Below, one piece after another: positions 11,390 through 20,740 of a stretch of 64,000 nt of DNA. Both the position numbers and the translations under genes were made by a program. Origin of the DNA: Escallonia rubra (lineage: Eukaryota > Streptophyta > Magnoliopsida > Escalloniales > Escalloniaceae); the NCBI GenBank assembly GCA_033065855.1, contig JAVXUO010002706.1, positions 186,001-250,000 of the forward strand. Reading direction: 5' to 3'. The notes beneath the pieces are model-generated. The model searched no databases, was not told the origin of the DNA, and saw only the letters and a program-made list of their open reading frames with translations. Each line of letters starts with the position of its first letter. The first letter of the stretch is position 1.

Positions 11390-11872
11390 GATGCGATTAA
11401 TTTAAAATATTGTCTAATTACGACCAGAGTTCAACATTGGGGGAAAGGTTTTTCACAAGTGCTTTGATCAAACACCAGCACTTGAAAACGCATTTGCCCC
11501 ATGTGTTCAAAGATTACAAAGTCTCCTAGATGGAGGTCATGCTGCTACACGAATTCGTTACAACCCTCTTCGAAGCAAAGTTCCTCTTGGCTAAGCTTCT
11601 TCTTCAATTTAACAAGCCATGACCCCTTGCGGCTGGTTAAAGTTGTTTCAAATCTCAATGTCGTAAGCAATCTGTAAAATGCTACCGGTATGCCTAACAT
11701 ATTCATAATACAGTAAGATAGGTAAGTTTTTAATCAAAGATAAAAATTTTAACACACACGAAAACACAGAGAAAGTGAGATGGCATACAAGTTCTGTATG
11801 AAAACCAGGCATCATGACATTGAAGAAGTGCCTGCTGACTGAAATGTCCTTGTTCACCGAAGCAGAAGCCAT
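11390..11872 (-). pseudogene. B3 DNA-binding domain gene fragment inside CACTA
   Basis: The minus strand starts MASASVNKDISVS and continues HFFNVMMPGFHTEL, the start of a REM/VRN1-type B3 domain. A gt...ag intron-like gap (about 11691-11789, ending atgttag) follows. The second exon reads IPVAFYRLL, SWLVKLKKK, LCFEEGCNEFV, an in-frame TAG, then HDLHLGDFVIFEH and FQVLVFDQSTCEKPFP. Order and spacing match one complete plant B3 domain of about 95 residues, which normally binds DNA in the nucleus. The TAG near 11548 and a one-base phase mismatch at the predicted splice make it a pseudogene. It lies in a CACTA element in the same orientation as the element's leader, so capture is the simplest explanation. 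Confidence 0.8.
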
Positions 11873-12261
11873 TTAACATACTTTAACATGAAAAACCAAT
11901 CGAGGGTTATTCAATTGATGAGCATCAATTTCATAGCTGAATTAAATCTATCAAATTATGTTAGAGTGATGCTAAAAAAAACAGATCCACAGTGAGTTGT
12001 AGCTAAAATGACTACCGCAGAAATCTCAACTACGCACATCATCATTTCACCACCCAAATAGCCACCTATACTATTGAACGTCACTCACATATTACAAATA
12101 ACAACCCCAAAAATCTCAAACCAACCATTGAATGAAACCTAACCCTAGTGCAAATCCAATAACTGGATCTCAACGAAGACACAAAAAAAAAAAATCACCA
12201 AAGTTCAAAGATTTGCTGCACTCAAACCATCTCTGGACAATATGGAGTAATTATGGGATGA

Positions 12262-12625
12262 CCAAGGGCTAATTAGGGCTAACTGGGTTATTAGGGTTAA
12301 TTACGATTGTCAGGGTTTAGGGTTTAGCGTTATGGGTTTAATTAATCTAATTAGGATTTATTAAGATATGTTAGGGCTAATTAGTGTTAATGAGAAGTAC
12401 CTTGGGCTAATTATAGTTAATTAGGGTTGATTATGACTAATTAAGGTTATTTAGTCATAATTATGGTATAATTGTGCCGAGTAGTGTTGATTGGTCATAA
12501 TTTGGGCTAATTAGGCTTAATTGGGTTATGTTAGGTCTGATTAGTGTTCATTAGGGCTAAGTTGGGGTAATTACAGTAAATTTGATTTTCATTGGGTTCT
12601 TAGGGTTAATTAAAACTAATTAGGC
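12262..12625. repeat. Degenerate TTAGGG-like array
   Basis: More than twenty imperfect units of the form aattagggtt/ctaattaggg, including gggtttagggttta, the plant telomere unit, at 12312-12325. It is too degenerate to be a telomere end and is embedded in the CACTA interior. Probably a simple repeat with a telomere-like motif. Confidence 0.7.
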
Positions 12626-13112
12626 TCGTTAGACACGTGTCCGACGCCTAGCGACACGTGTCTGAAACCTTCGGACACGTTCGAAGACATTGATTTATTT
12701 TTTAAATGCTGGATACCGTGTTCGTCACCCCTTGAAGAGGTGTCGAACACTCTTGAAGAGGTGTCGAACACTCTTGAAGAGGTGTCGAACACTCTTGAAG
12801 AGGTGTCCACAAGTATAAAGCCAAAATGTGACATTTCGGTGTCGGTGTCGATCGGATGCGGTGTCCGTGACCTACCGACACCTCGACACCTCATCGACAC
12901 ATCCGGACACGTGTCGGACACCTCCGGACATGTGTCCGATACCTCTCAGCTGTGTTCGAAGACATTGATTTATTTTTTAATTGCCGAACATCGTGTACCC
13001 ATTGAAGAGGAGCCAAACACCAAACTAAGGGTGTCCACAAGTATGTCGCCAAAGTATTGCATGTCGGTGTCGACGTCCATCGGACGCAGTGTCTGTGTCC
13101 GTGCTACCTAAC
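12620..13112. repeat. gacacgtgtc-rich segment with 21-bp tandem repeat
   Basis: Includes a 21-bp unit (gaagaggtgtcgaacactctt, period visible three to four times at 12733-12800) and many gacacgtgtccga-type partial palindromes. Open frames on both strands here (NTLEEVS and DTSSRVF repeats) are products of the in-frame repeat period, not genes. Confidence 0.75.
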
Positions 13113-13114
13113 AC

Positions 13115-13325
13115 GTATCTCAATCCAATTGGGTCCCATCCTCCGTCAACAATCTCAATTCTCAAATCCAATAAATATCACAAATGCAATCCAATTGGTT
13201 CTCATCCTTCATCAACTATCTCAATTCTCAAATGTAATAAAAATTTAATAAAAATCACAAATGCAATTCAATTGGGTCCCATCCTCCGTCAGCAATCTCA
13301 ATATCTCAAATGCTCAATGCAAAAT
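13115..13325. repeat. ~70-bp tandem repeat, three copies
   Basis: Units begin with aattgggtcccatcctcc or close variants (13126, 13193, 13267) and continue gtcaacaatctcaat...caaat. A further copy sits at 11204-11270 and shares the following aatctaaaatcatcaattaac, so part of the CACTA interior was duplicated. Confidence 0.75.
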
Positions 13326-13329
13326 TAAT

Positions 13330-14740
13330 AATCTAAAATCATCAATTAACAACTTAAAATTAAGGTGCACAACCGCCAAGTGCACAAATAATCAAACTGC
13401 AAATTGTGCTATTGGGGAGGGAAGGGGGGTTGGGGGTTGTAAATATTCAGGAGGGAAGAATCGAATTCAAAACCTTGTGAAAATCAGATATCTGATCATA
13501 CCATAAGAAGTTACCATATGTTCTGAAAGCTTACGGATTTAAACAATAGCTCAAACATTGTATATCATGCATCAAGAAGTGTATGATCTTATTTTGGTGT
13601 TCTAATGAAATAGAGCATCATAAAAACAATACCGACGATCCTCATATGCATTCAAACAAATCTAATGTTTACTCTTTTGAAAACCTTGAAGTATTGTCAC
13701 GCTCTCTTTTATTTTTAATTTTTACAATCTGTCAGAGAATACAAATGGGCTCCCTGATCACATTTATGAAGAGAGAGAGAGAGATAGTATTCCTTCTTTT
13801 TGATAATTTTATACCCTCAACATTTTCTAAAATTCTAGACTAGTTATTGAGCATGTACACAGTGACTTGACGTTTGTGCCCTAATTTGACATATGTTTTA
13901 CTGATAGATAATAGCTACTGATAGACAGTGACAAACAAGTCGAAGGGGCTCAAGTATAATCGTGGTAGTGGGAGTTGTACGATTGCTCAATACCAGCTCT
14001 TTCTTGGTTCCATATAAGTAAATCCATCAAACTACAGAACTGCTAATCTGGCTAAGATAGAGTAACATTAATAAAACGATCATACCCAGTCAATTGATCA
14101 CCTAATTGCCTAAAATGTTGATCCGCTCAATGTACAGATAGAATAAAATGAATAATAGGCCCAAAATCCAGTTCATGTAACTTATTTCTGTCAATTACCC
14201 ACCGCGAAGATTCTTCTTCTTTGTCCAAACAACCAAGATCATAAATCCTCAAGTACTTTTTATCCCTTTGATTTTTTCAGACATTCTAGACTAGCATTTG
14301 AGCAATCATGTAAACATTGACTTACTAGTTGTTTCTGTCCTAATTTGACTAATATTTCACGCATTCGTCATTACAAACTAAGTTCAGCCACTAGATATTC
14401 AGATTATATGTCAGAAATTCGCAAAAAGTGAGGGGAGATAAAAGTTGCATGGGCATGATCCTGGTAGCAAAAGGTGCAGGGTGAAAGTTATTGCTCAATT
14501 ACAACAACTACTACCCTTGTCAATCCATCTAAATTCACAAGTGCACTGAAATCAATAAATCCCAACCCCCAGCAAGGAACAATAAAAGAGACCCGAAAGA
14601 ATTGGTAAGCATAAATTGGTGAGCATACAATGCATGCATAGAATGGTAAGCATACAGCAACAGTAGCAAATTAGTACAATCGAAAAGGAAATATAGCAAA
14701 TTTAAACAATCGACTGTTAAGGTGGAAGGTAATTAACTTA
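13330..14740. other. CACTA interior without recognisable gene
   Basis: AT-rich sequence with short open frames only, and a G-rich patch at 13411-13440. No transposase motif was found in any frame. Confidence 0.5.
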
Positions 14741-14954
14741 CCGGAGTTGGCCGAAGATCAAAGAAATTTTTTAGTAAGCGCGGCCGGAGCTGCAGACTAC
14801 GCCGCCGGAGGTGGCGTGGCGTCGGTAGGAAGACTGGGGTGTCGTTGGAGGGGTCGCCGGAGGTGGGCTGCCGTAAAGGAAGTCGGTGAGAAATAATTAA
14901 CAGAGAGAGAAACGGGAAAAAGAAGAGGAAGAAGGGGATCTGAGATTTAAGATA

Positions 14955-15444
14955 GGACTTTTAGCGACGAGACAACCCCGTCGGTAAAAGACACTTTTTA
15001 CCGACGGGATTTTTAGCGACGCAAATATTCCGTCACTTAAATATTTTTTTCGAAAATTCTAAAAATTTAGCGACGGTAACATTTGTCTGTAAATATCCGT
15101 CGATAAAAGTCCGTTGGCTAATTCTTTTACCGACGGATAATTCCGTTGGTAAAAAGTTTTAGCGACGGGTGTTTTATTGACGATCAAATTCGTTGTTGAA
15201 ATGTAAAAGACACTTTTTACCGACCGGATTTTTAGCGACGGAAATATTCCGTCGCTTAAATATTTTTTTCGAAAATTCTAAAATTCTAAAAATTTAGCGA
15301 GGGTAACATTTGTCTGTAAATATCCGTCGATAAAAGTCCGTTGGCTAATTCTTTTACCGAAGGATAGTTCCGTTGGTAAAAAGTTTTAGCGACGAGTGTT
15401 TTATTAGTGATAAAATCTGCTGTTGAAATCCGTTGTTGAAAGTG
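14955..15444. repeat. CACTA subterminal repeats, right end, 219-bp duplication
   Basis: The block starting at 14990 (gacactttttaccgac) recurs from 15209, so a unit of about 219 bp is tandemly duplicated. Each unit carries several tagcgacgg/ccgtcggtaa motifs. Confidence 0.8.
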
Positions 15445-16164
15445 AAAGCATTTTCGCTATCGATTAGCCATCGATTGGCTTTAGCTCTCCACATTTTGGT
15501 GTCAATGACCACATTTGACGAAGCCACTATACAAACTATGACTATTTTTGGCCAAGCCACTAACCAAATCAACATATAGAATAGCTACTCATAAGCCAAT
15601 CGATTGAGTATTTCTTAATTCAACATGCATGAAAAATAAAAATATAACAAATAATATTTGATTATATATGCAGTTCTGAATAACCATTGAATTAATACTC
15701 TACCTTAGTGTGCTCCACGAACCCAAATAGGATATCCTTCTTCAAAAAATGTGACACCAATTGGCTCCCAAAATACATGTTTTTTTTTTATCAGATTTCA
15801 TGGTGTTAACAGCTTCAAACTCGCTAACATCGGGGAATTTTGAATCGATAGCCATGGTTGGCTAGCTATACAAGCCGCATGAAAATGGCTCTTTTCGGCT
15901 TTCAACCATAATAGGCTTGCAAACTTGCCCCCCAGTCATATCGATTAAATCTCCTTTTGACATATCAATCCCACATGAGAATGAACATGAATGTTCAACT
16001 TTTTCTGTCATTTTTGGCACGATATCAATCTTACAAAAATTACTTACACCATTTTTGGTGTAAGTTTCAGCCAGTTGTATTAATGAATTCAAATGATTTC
16101 CTCATAACACTCATTTTTCATGCAATTCATCGAATAACTCACTTGAATTGCAAGCCTATCGATA
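15445..16164. other. Inner segment of the inverted-repeat element
   Basis: The first 80 bp resemble the arm sequence just left of the CACTA insertion (10795-10870) in direct orientation. The rest holds an open minus-strand frame of 76 codons (15862-16092; DLIDMTGGQVCKP) followed on the minus strand by WFGSQL-like codons in another frame. This may be a decayed coding region, but no family is recognised. Confidence 0.35.
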
Positions 16165-17193
16165 GTGAAATCAAGATGGTGCAGTTTAAGCTAATAGATG
16201 GCTTGTCAATAGTGAAAAATGCAAGCCTATCGATAGTGAAAGGCCATCTATAGATAAATACTATCAATAGTGAAAGACTATCGATAGTGAAAAATGCTTC
16301 CACTTTGAAAAGTGCAATGCTATTGATAGTGAAAGTCTATCGATAGTGAAAGACTATTAATAATGAAAGATTATCGACAGTGAAAAACTATAAATAGTAA
16401 AAAATGATCCCATTTGAAAAGTGCAATGCTATAGATCGTGAAAGGCTATCGATAGTGAAAGACTATCGAGTAAAAAATGCTTCCACTTTGAACACTGCAA
16501 ATGCTTTAGTTTTGAAAGATATGACTCTTCCTAATTTTCAAGTATTTAATTACTTAAGTCAGGGGCCATTGTTTGCACCAACAAATAATTTTCTTACTAA
16601 TGACTTCCCTTTGATTAAATGTCAATAAATAGTATTTACTTTTTATTGTTATTATTATTTCTGAAGAGATAATGGAAGATTCAAACAGGAAGTGGAAAAA
16701 ACAAACTTATAAAAATGTATCCCTGGTGACAAGGGATAAGTGTGGTTGATTGCTTAATAGGGGGTAGTTATTTCCTAAGTGGGCAGTTTGTCTTGTAATA
16801 ATAGTTATTTTCTACAAAGTCTCTAGTATAAATAATGGTGGGTGAAAGAAGGAGCAAGGAATCAATCATCATCATCAATCAACGTAACCAGACAAATCAA
16901 AACTTTTTCAAGTGTTTTTCTTTACTTTCATGTTTAGAGGCTTTTGCTACCTATCGATAGAGATTTCAGTTTTTAGACTTTGGAACATTGTTGTGTAAAC
17001 ATTCACAATCAATCGAAACTCTATTTGTCCTTTATGGGCGTGCAGTCTTTTATTTGCAATTTTTCATTTGTTTGTCAAAGTTTCTTACTTTCAGGGAAGT
17101 TCCCAAGCCTTAGAGGCAAAAAAGATCCCACGTTGTTTATCGGCTGTGTCACAGGCACACGATCCATAATGAATTTATCCAGCAACGCAAACA
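16165..17193 (-). repeat. Right inverted arm with ctatcgatagtgaaa units
   Basis: Reverse-complement partner of 9917-10865. Positions 16195-16480 carry more than a dozen units of an approximately 16-bp motif ctatcgatagtgaaag, itself containing the palindrome ctatcgatag. This tract is longer than in the left arm, so the arms have diverged by repeat expansion. Confidence 0.7.
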
Positions 17194-17213
17194 GAAGTTT
17201 TAAAGGATTCTGA

Positions 17214-18838
17214 TATGACATGACATGATAGGAGAAATGCTATGTTCATTCTCTTACATGTTTTTCATCTTTTTCAAGCTAAAAAATCATTCTTTAGTGC
17301 AATAGATAATATTTTAGCAACACAAAAATGGTGGTGTAGCAAACAAGGAGTGAGAACACCTATCGTTTAAAAGAAAACAATACAAAAGTCTCATTAATTA
17401 GTATTACTGATATTTGAACTCATGACCATGAGACTAGAATGTATGGAGCTCTATATCACAGTGCATCACCAGTATAGATGTCACAATATCTAGCTAGCGA
17501 CGTTTATTCAAAACTATTGATAATCTCTGTCGCGAACATTGGTCTGTGAAAAAACTTCTTTTGGACGAAGACATAAGGGTACGCATCGATGTTACGGTTC
17601 TTTGGGTGGCCGTACATTGTAATGCTATAAAAGATTTTCTTACTAGCATTATTAAGCATTTTGTTCCGCAAGTTAGGGTTTAAAACGAACTAAAGTTAGA
17701 CTTGACTCGTAACAAGTCAGCACTTGTATAAAACTTTGAGCACTTTTTCGTTATGCAGGTTTGAGATTTCTTTAATTGATACATCCAAAAATAAAACGGG
17801 TACGGTTTGATTTTTTTCTAAAAACTTGTTTCCATGTGTCTTGCACGACAAGTTAAAAACTTTTATGTACGCTTTTTTTGAGTTTTTTTCCTAAATAATA
17901 CAGTTTTAATACTTAATTACTCATCCACTATATTTTGAAACTTATTTACCCGCATACCACACTTTTGAAAATCGCTATTTAGAACCACGACTTTAAAGAT
18001 GAAAACGTGATTTGGAACCACGTTTTCATTTTCTGCATCATTTCTCAAAATTTAAGAAAACTCAAGAACAGAAGAAACTGTTAAAAACAGGATTTGAAAT
18101 CACGTTTTCTTGTTTAAAATCGTGGTTCTAAACCACGATTTTCAAAAGTGTGGTATGCGGATAAATAATTTTCAAAATAGAGTAAATAGGTAATTAAGTA
18201 TTAAAAATGTATTATTAAGGTAAAAAAAACTCCTCTTTCTTATATGGTGCTTTGAGTACTTCAATATTAAAAATAGATATTTATTCCACAGTTCGATGCA
18301 AAACAGGTTGGAATTGACCATTTGGAGTGTCCAGATTGTTGAAAATCCAAGAATCTAATAGCAACGTGCATTATTCGAGACCTAAGTTTTGACCAGTAAG
18401 GAATTATACAGACCCCATGAATAGTTAAAACAATCGTATGGAATAACTTGGTACTACTAATATACCATTTGGAATGCCAAAAACGGTCGATTAAGCTACA
18501 TCAAGGGCACCCTTTTATTGATACATTAAATTTTTGCTCATTTGACAATTCTGTAGGGATTTTAGTTAAATTTTGTTAATTTCTTTTGCTTTACGAGTCC
18601 AGAACGTTTAGTATTTTCTATTTCCTTCTCCTAAAACTTTAAAGCTATAATCTAATGTCGTTTTGTAATTTTTGCTCTCCAAGATAAGGTTAATGTTCTA
18701 TATAATCAAAGGTTTCAGTTCTCTGAGCGGAAGCATGTGTCAATGATATTTTGTCTTCTCTTGCCGTTGGATTTCAAATTCCTTTGTATATTTAAGGAGT
18801 TGGTGGATCCCAAGGTTTATCTTATATATTTGGCCTAA
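17214..18838 (+). repeat. Array copy 3, right part
   Basis: Homologous to 21930-23190 of copy 4 and to 1-1725 of copy 1: tgctatg.tcattctcttac, the ctagctagcgacgtttattca phrase, cggccgtacatt, ggttttagttctctgagcgg-like and ggatcccaaggtttatc. Interrupted by a MITE at 17880-18232. The promoter-like part of the unit is missing after 18838. Confidence 0.7.
17880..18232. mobile_element. Foldback MITE, 353 bp
   Basis: The ends are inverted repeats (gagtttttttcct... and ...aggtaaaaaaaactc). Complementarity extends about 95 bp inward: cgcataccacacttttgaaaatcg on the left pairs with its complement on the right, with a second inner inverted pair around the accacg and cgtggt motifs. Copy 4 of the array (22640-22690) lacks the insert, which dates it after array formation. 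No coding capacity. Superfamily is uncertain, possibly MULE-derived. Confidence 0.75.
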
Positions 18839-19416
18839 TGCTAAATCTGCGCCCGAAAGTATACATATCACTTAAGTACCCATTCTATAAAGAAGTACAA
18901 ATTCAGTATCTAAAGTACCATCATTGAGTCAAATAAGTTCGATAGCTAATGAAAGTTGGATGCTATTAGAAAGTCAAGTGCTTGGACCTAGGATCGTCAT
19001 TTCTAATGAAAGTTGTGTTAATTTTTTGTATGTATTCAAGTATTTTACTACTTCAGACTTGGGAATGAATTGAATTTGTAGGTGATTTTCTGGTATTTGT
19101 CTTAAGATATTGCGCTTATTGTGGAATTAAGAATTGAGAACATTGTAGAAATTAATTTAGGAAGCGATTGTTGTAGTAATAAAAAAGAACAAAAAAAATT
19201 TATAAAAAAATAGCCAAGAGAATATCTGTTAATAAAAAAATAAACAATTTAACAATTTACTCGCAAATAATACCCGACCTGCTTGGGTAGGGTACGGCCA
19301 TTAAAAAACTCTTCTCAAAAAACCGGGTGAAATTTCTCCGGACTCGTTTTACCTGGACCCGACGGATTTACCACTATTTGCCAGGTCTATCATTTTGTCA
19401 GCACACTTGTGGACTG
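18839..19416. other. Unassigned AT-rich stretch
   Basis: No array homology and no coding signal. Contains a short run of a-rich sequence (19180-19250). Nothing further recognised. Confidence 0.4.
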
Positions 19417-19672
19417 TCACGACCCGAACCCACGGGTAGGCCCGTGAGCTAGGCACGTGACCGGCCGCAGACCCAGTAGACTCCAACCAAGGGCTCTGCT
19501 AGGCCTTACTCGCTAAAACAACATACAATCTGCAGCGGAATTTAAAACTTCTACAAACCTTAATTACATTTTCATATCTTTATTTGAATACAACACTCAT
19601 GCTACAATTCCTCATAACTCTGATTTATCAATAACTAAAACTAAACCAACAATCTAAAAACTTAGCGACTTC
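19417..19672 (-). mobile_element. Gypsy-type LTR end fragment
   Basis: On the minus strand the segment ends ccgtgggttcgggtcgtgaca, the wording at the 3' end of many plant Ty3/gypsy LTRs, which are then followed by a tRNA-Met primer site. No primer site or internal domain follows here. It is cut at its other side by the TRIM cluster. Confidence 0.5.
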
Positions 19673-19706
19673 TTAGCGAGGACGCTAAGAAATAAGGTGG
19701 GGAGAT

Positions 19707-19845
19707 TGTAATATCCCACATCGGTTGTGGGAGAGTTTGCGATTGGCCTTATAAGACCCTGCCTATGAACTCATAAGTACCTACTTGGCTAGCCCTTTTG
19801 AGGGAGGCAATGCCCTGTGGTGGGGCCGTGGACCGGGTCGTTACA
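19707..19845 (+). repeat. TRIM LTR 1
   Basis: 139 bp, tgtaa...ttaca ends. The ccttataagaccc segment may be the TATA region. Followed directly by the primer-binding site at 19848-19860. Confidence 0.9.
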
Positions 19846-20066
19846 GATGGTATCAGAGCCGACTGTCGAAAGCTCGGGCTGGACTATCCAGTCGGGTTGC
19901 CAATGGTTGGGGGAAACGAAGGCAAGTCCCGGTATATCCCACATCAAGAGGATGGTTGGGGCAACGAAGGGTGAGCCGGGTATATCCCACATTGGCTAGA
20001 GAGGAAGATTCTGGGCTATGTGTGATCGAGCCTTAGCGAGGACGCTAAGGAATAAGGTGGGGAGAT

Positions 20067-20205
20067 TGTAATATCCCACATCGGTTGTGGGAGAGTTTGC
20101 AATTGGCCTTATAAGACCCTGCCTATGAACTCATAAGTACCTACTTGGCTAGCCCTTTTGAGGGAGGCAATGCCCTGTGGTGGGGCCGTGGACCGGGTCG
20201 TTACA
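20067..20205 (+). repeat. TRIM LTR 2
   Basis: Full-length 139-bp LTR, nearly identical to LTR 1. Followed after two bases by LTR 3 rather than by a primer site. Confidence 0.9.
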
Positions 20206-20207
20206 GA

Positions 20208-20340
20208 ATCCCACATCGGTTGTGGGAGAGTTTGCGATTGGCCTTATAAGACCCTGCCTATGAACTCATAAGTACCTACTTGGCTAGCCCTTTTGAGGGA
20301 GGCAATGCCCTGTGGTGGGGCTGTGGACCGGGTCGTTACA
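20208..20340 (+). repeat. TRIM LTR 3, 5'-truncated
   Basis: Lacks the first several bases (tgtaat) of the LTR and is fused to LTR 2. Followed by a second primer site and internal domain. Confidence 0.9.
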
Positions 20341-20561
20341 GATGGTATCAGAGCCGACTCTCGAAAGCTCGGGCTGGGGTGTCCAGTCGGGTTGCCGATG
20401 GTTGGGGGAAACGAAGGCAAGCCCGGGTATATCCCACATCAAGAGGATGGTTGGGGCAACGAAGGGTGAGCTGGGTATATCCCACATTGGCTAGAGAGGA
20501 AGATTCTGGGCTATGTGTGATCGAGTCTTAGCGAGGACGCTAAGGAATAAGGTGGGGAGAT

Positions 20562-20700
20562 TGTAATATCCCATATCGGTTGTGGGAGAGTTTATAATTG
20601 GTCTTATAAGACCCTGCCTATGAACTCATAAGTACCTACTTGGCTAGCCCTTTTGAGGGAGGCAATGCCCTGTGGTGGGGCCGTGGACCGGGTCGTTACA
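20562..20700 (+). repeat. TRIM LTR 4
   Basis: Full-length 139-bp LTR, more diverged than the others (ccatatcgg, tataattggtc). Ends the cluster. Confidence 0.9.
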
Positions 20701-20740
20701 TGGACCCTAGAAAGATTTGGAATGTTGAGCTTATTGAGTT

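Larger units (their letters stand above)
10875..15444 (-). mobile_element. CACTA-type DNA transposon, non-autonomous
   Basis: Begins cactacaaggaataag, the CACTA terminus, followed by dense subterminal copies of tagcgacgg and ccgtcgctaa (10890-11155). The other end (14955-15444) has the same subterminal motif in inverted orientation and a decayed terminus ttgaaagtg. A CT-rich 5'-leader-like block with GC-rich coding-like sequence lies at 14745-14940 on the minus strand and ends in a ccg|gtaagtt donor. It matches the leader of the CACTA piece at 36100-36330, so transcription was probably leftward. No TNP2-type transposase is seen. The interior carries a B3 gene fragment and simple repeats. A 3-bp target duplication is not evident. 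Confidence 0.75.
9917..17193. mobile_element. 7.3 kb element with ~1 kb inverted terminal arms
   Basis: The sequence at 9917-10865 is the diverged reverse complement of about 16165-17193. Both outer ends read tgtttgcgttgct inward. Matching blocks include the ttgatttgtctggtt phrase, ggcccctg-ctcaagtaa, the atatctttcaaa phrase and agccatctattrgcttaaactgca. The arms are full of ctatcgatagtgaaa-type units. The interior holds a CACTA element (10875-15444) and a leftover segment at 15445-16164. No transposase or clear target-site duplication was found. It could be a foldback or MULE-like non-autonomous element, or an inverted duplication. Confidence 0.65.
19673..20700 (+). mobile_element. TRIM concatemer: four LTRs, two internal domains
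   Basis: A 139-bp repeat starting tgtaatatcccacatcgg and ending ggtcgttaca occurs at 19707-19845, 20067-20205, 20208-20340 (lacking its first bases) and 20562-20700. LTRs 1 and 3 are followed by gatggtatcagagcc, a tRNA-iMet primer site. LTRs 1, 2 and 4 are preceded by aaggtggggagat, a polypurine tract. Internal domains are about 221 bp and non-coding. This is a terminal-repeat retrotransposon in miniature that depends on proteins from other elements. The leading 34 bp (19673-19706) are the 3' end of a third internal domain. Confidence 0.9.

Noticed and set aside
12262..12625. True telomere or subtelomere boundary
   Set aside because: Units are too degenerate, orientation is mixed, and the tract is inside a CACTA element surrounded by ordinary sequence.
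12616..13111. Opposite-strand frames with NTLEEVS and DTSSRVF repeats
   Set aside because: Produced by a 21-bp tandem repeat read in frame; no domain and no conservation.
13115..13325. Possible CRISPR-like repeat-spacer array
   Set aside because: Repeats and spacers are both similar between units (a plain ~70-bp tandem repeat), the setting is eukaryotic, and no cas genes exist.
15862..16092. Minus-strand 76-codon frame as a captured host gene
   Set aside because: Some plausible composition, but no family motif can be named, and the following codons need several frame changes.
19673..20700. Cassandra-type TRIM with 5S rRNA promoter
   Set aside because: The 139-bp LTR has no recognisable 5S A-box/IE/C-box sequence, so only the general TRIM label is used.
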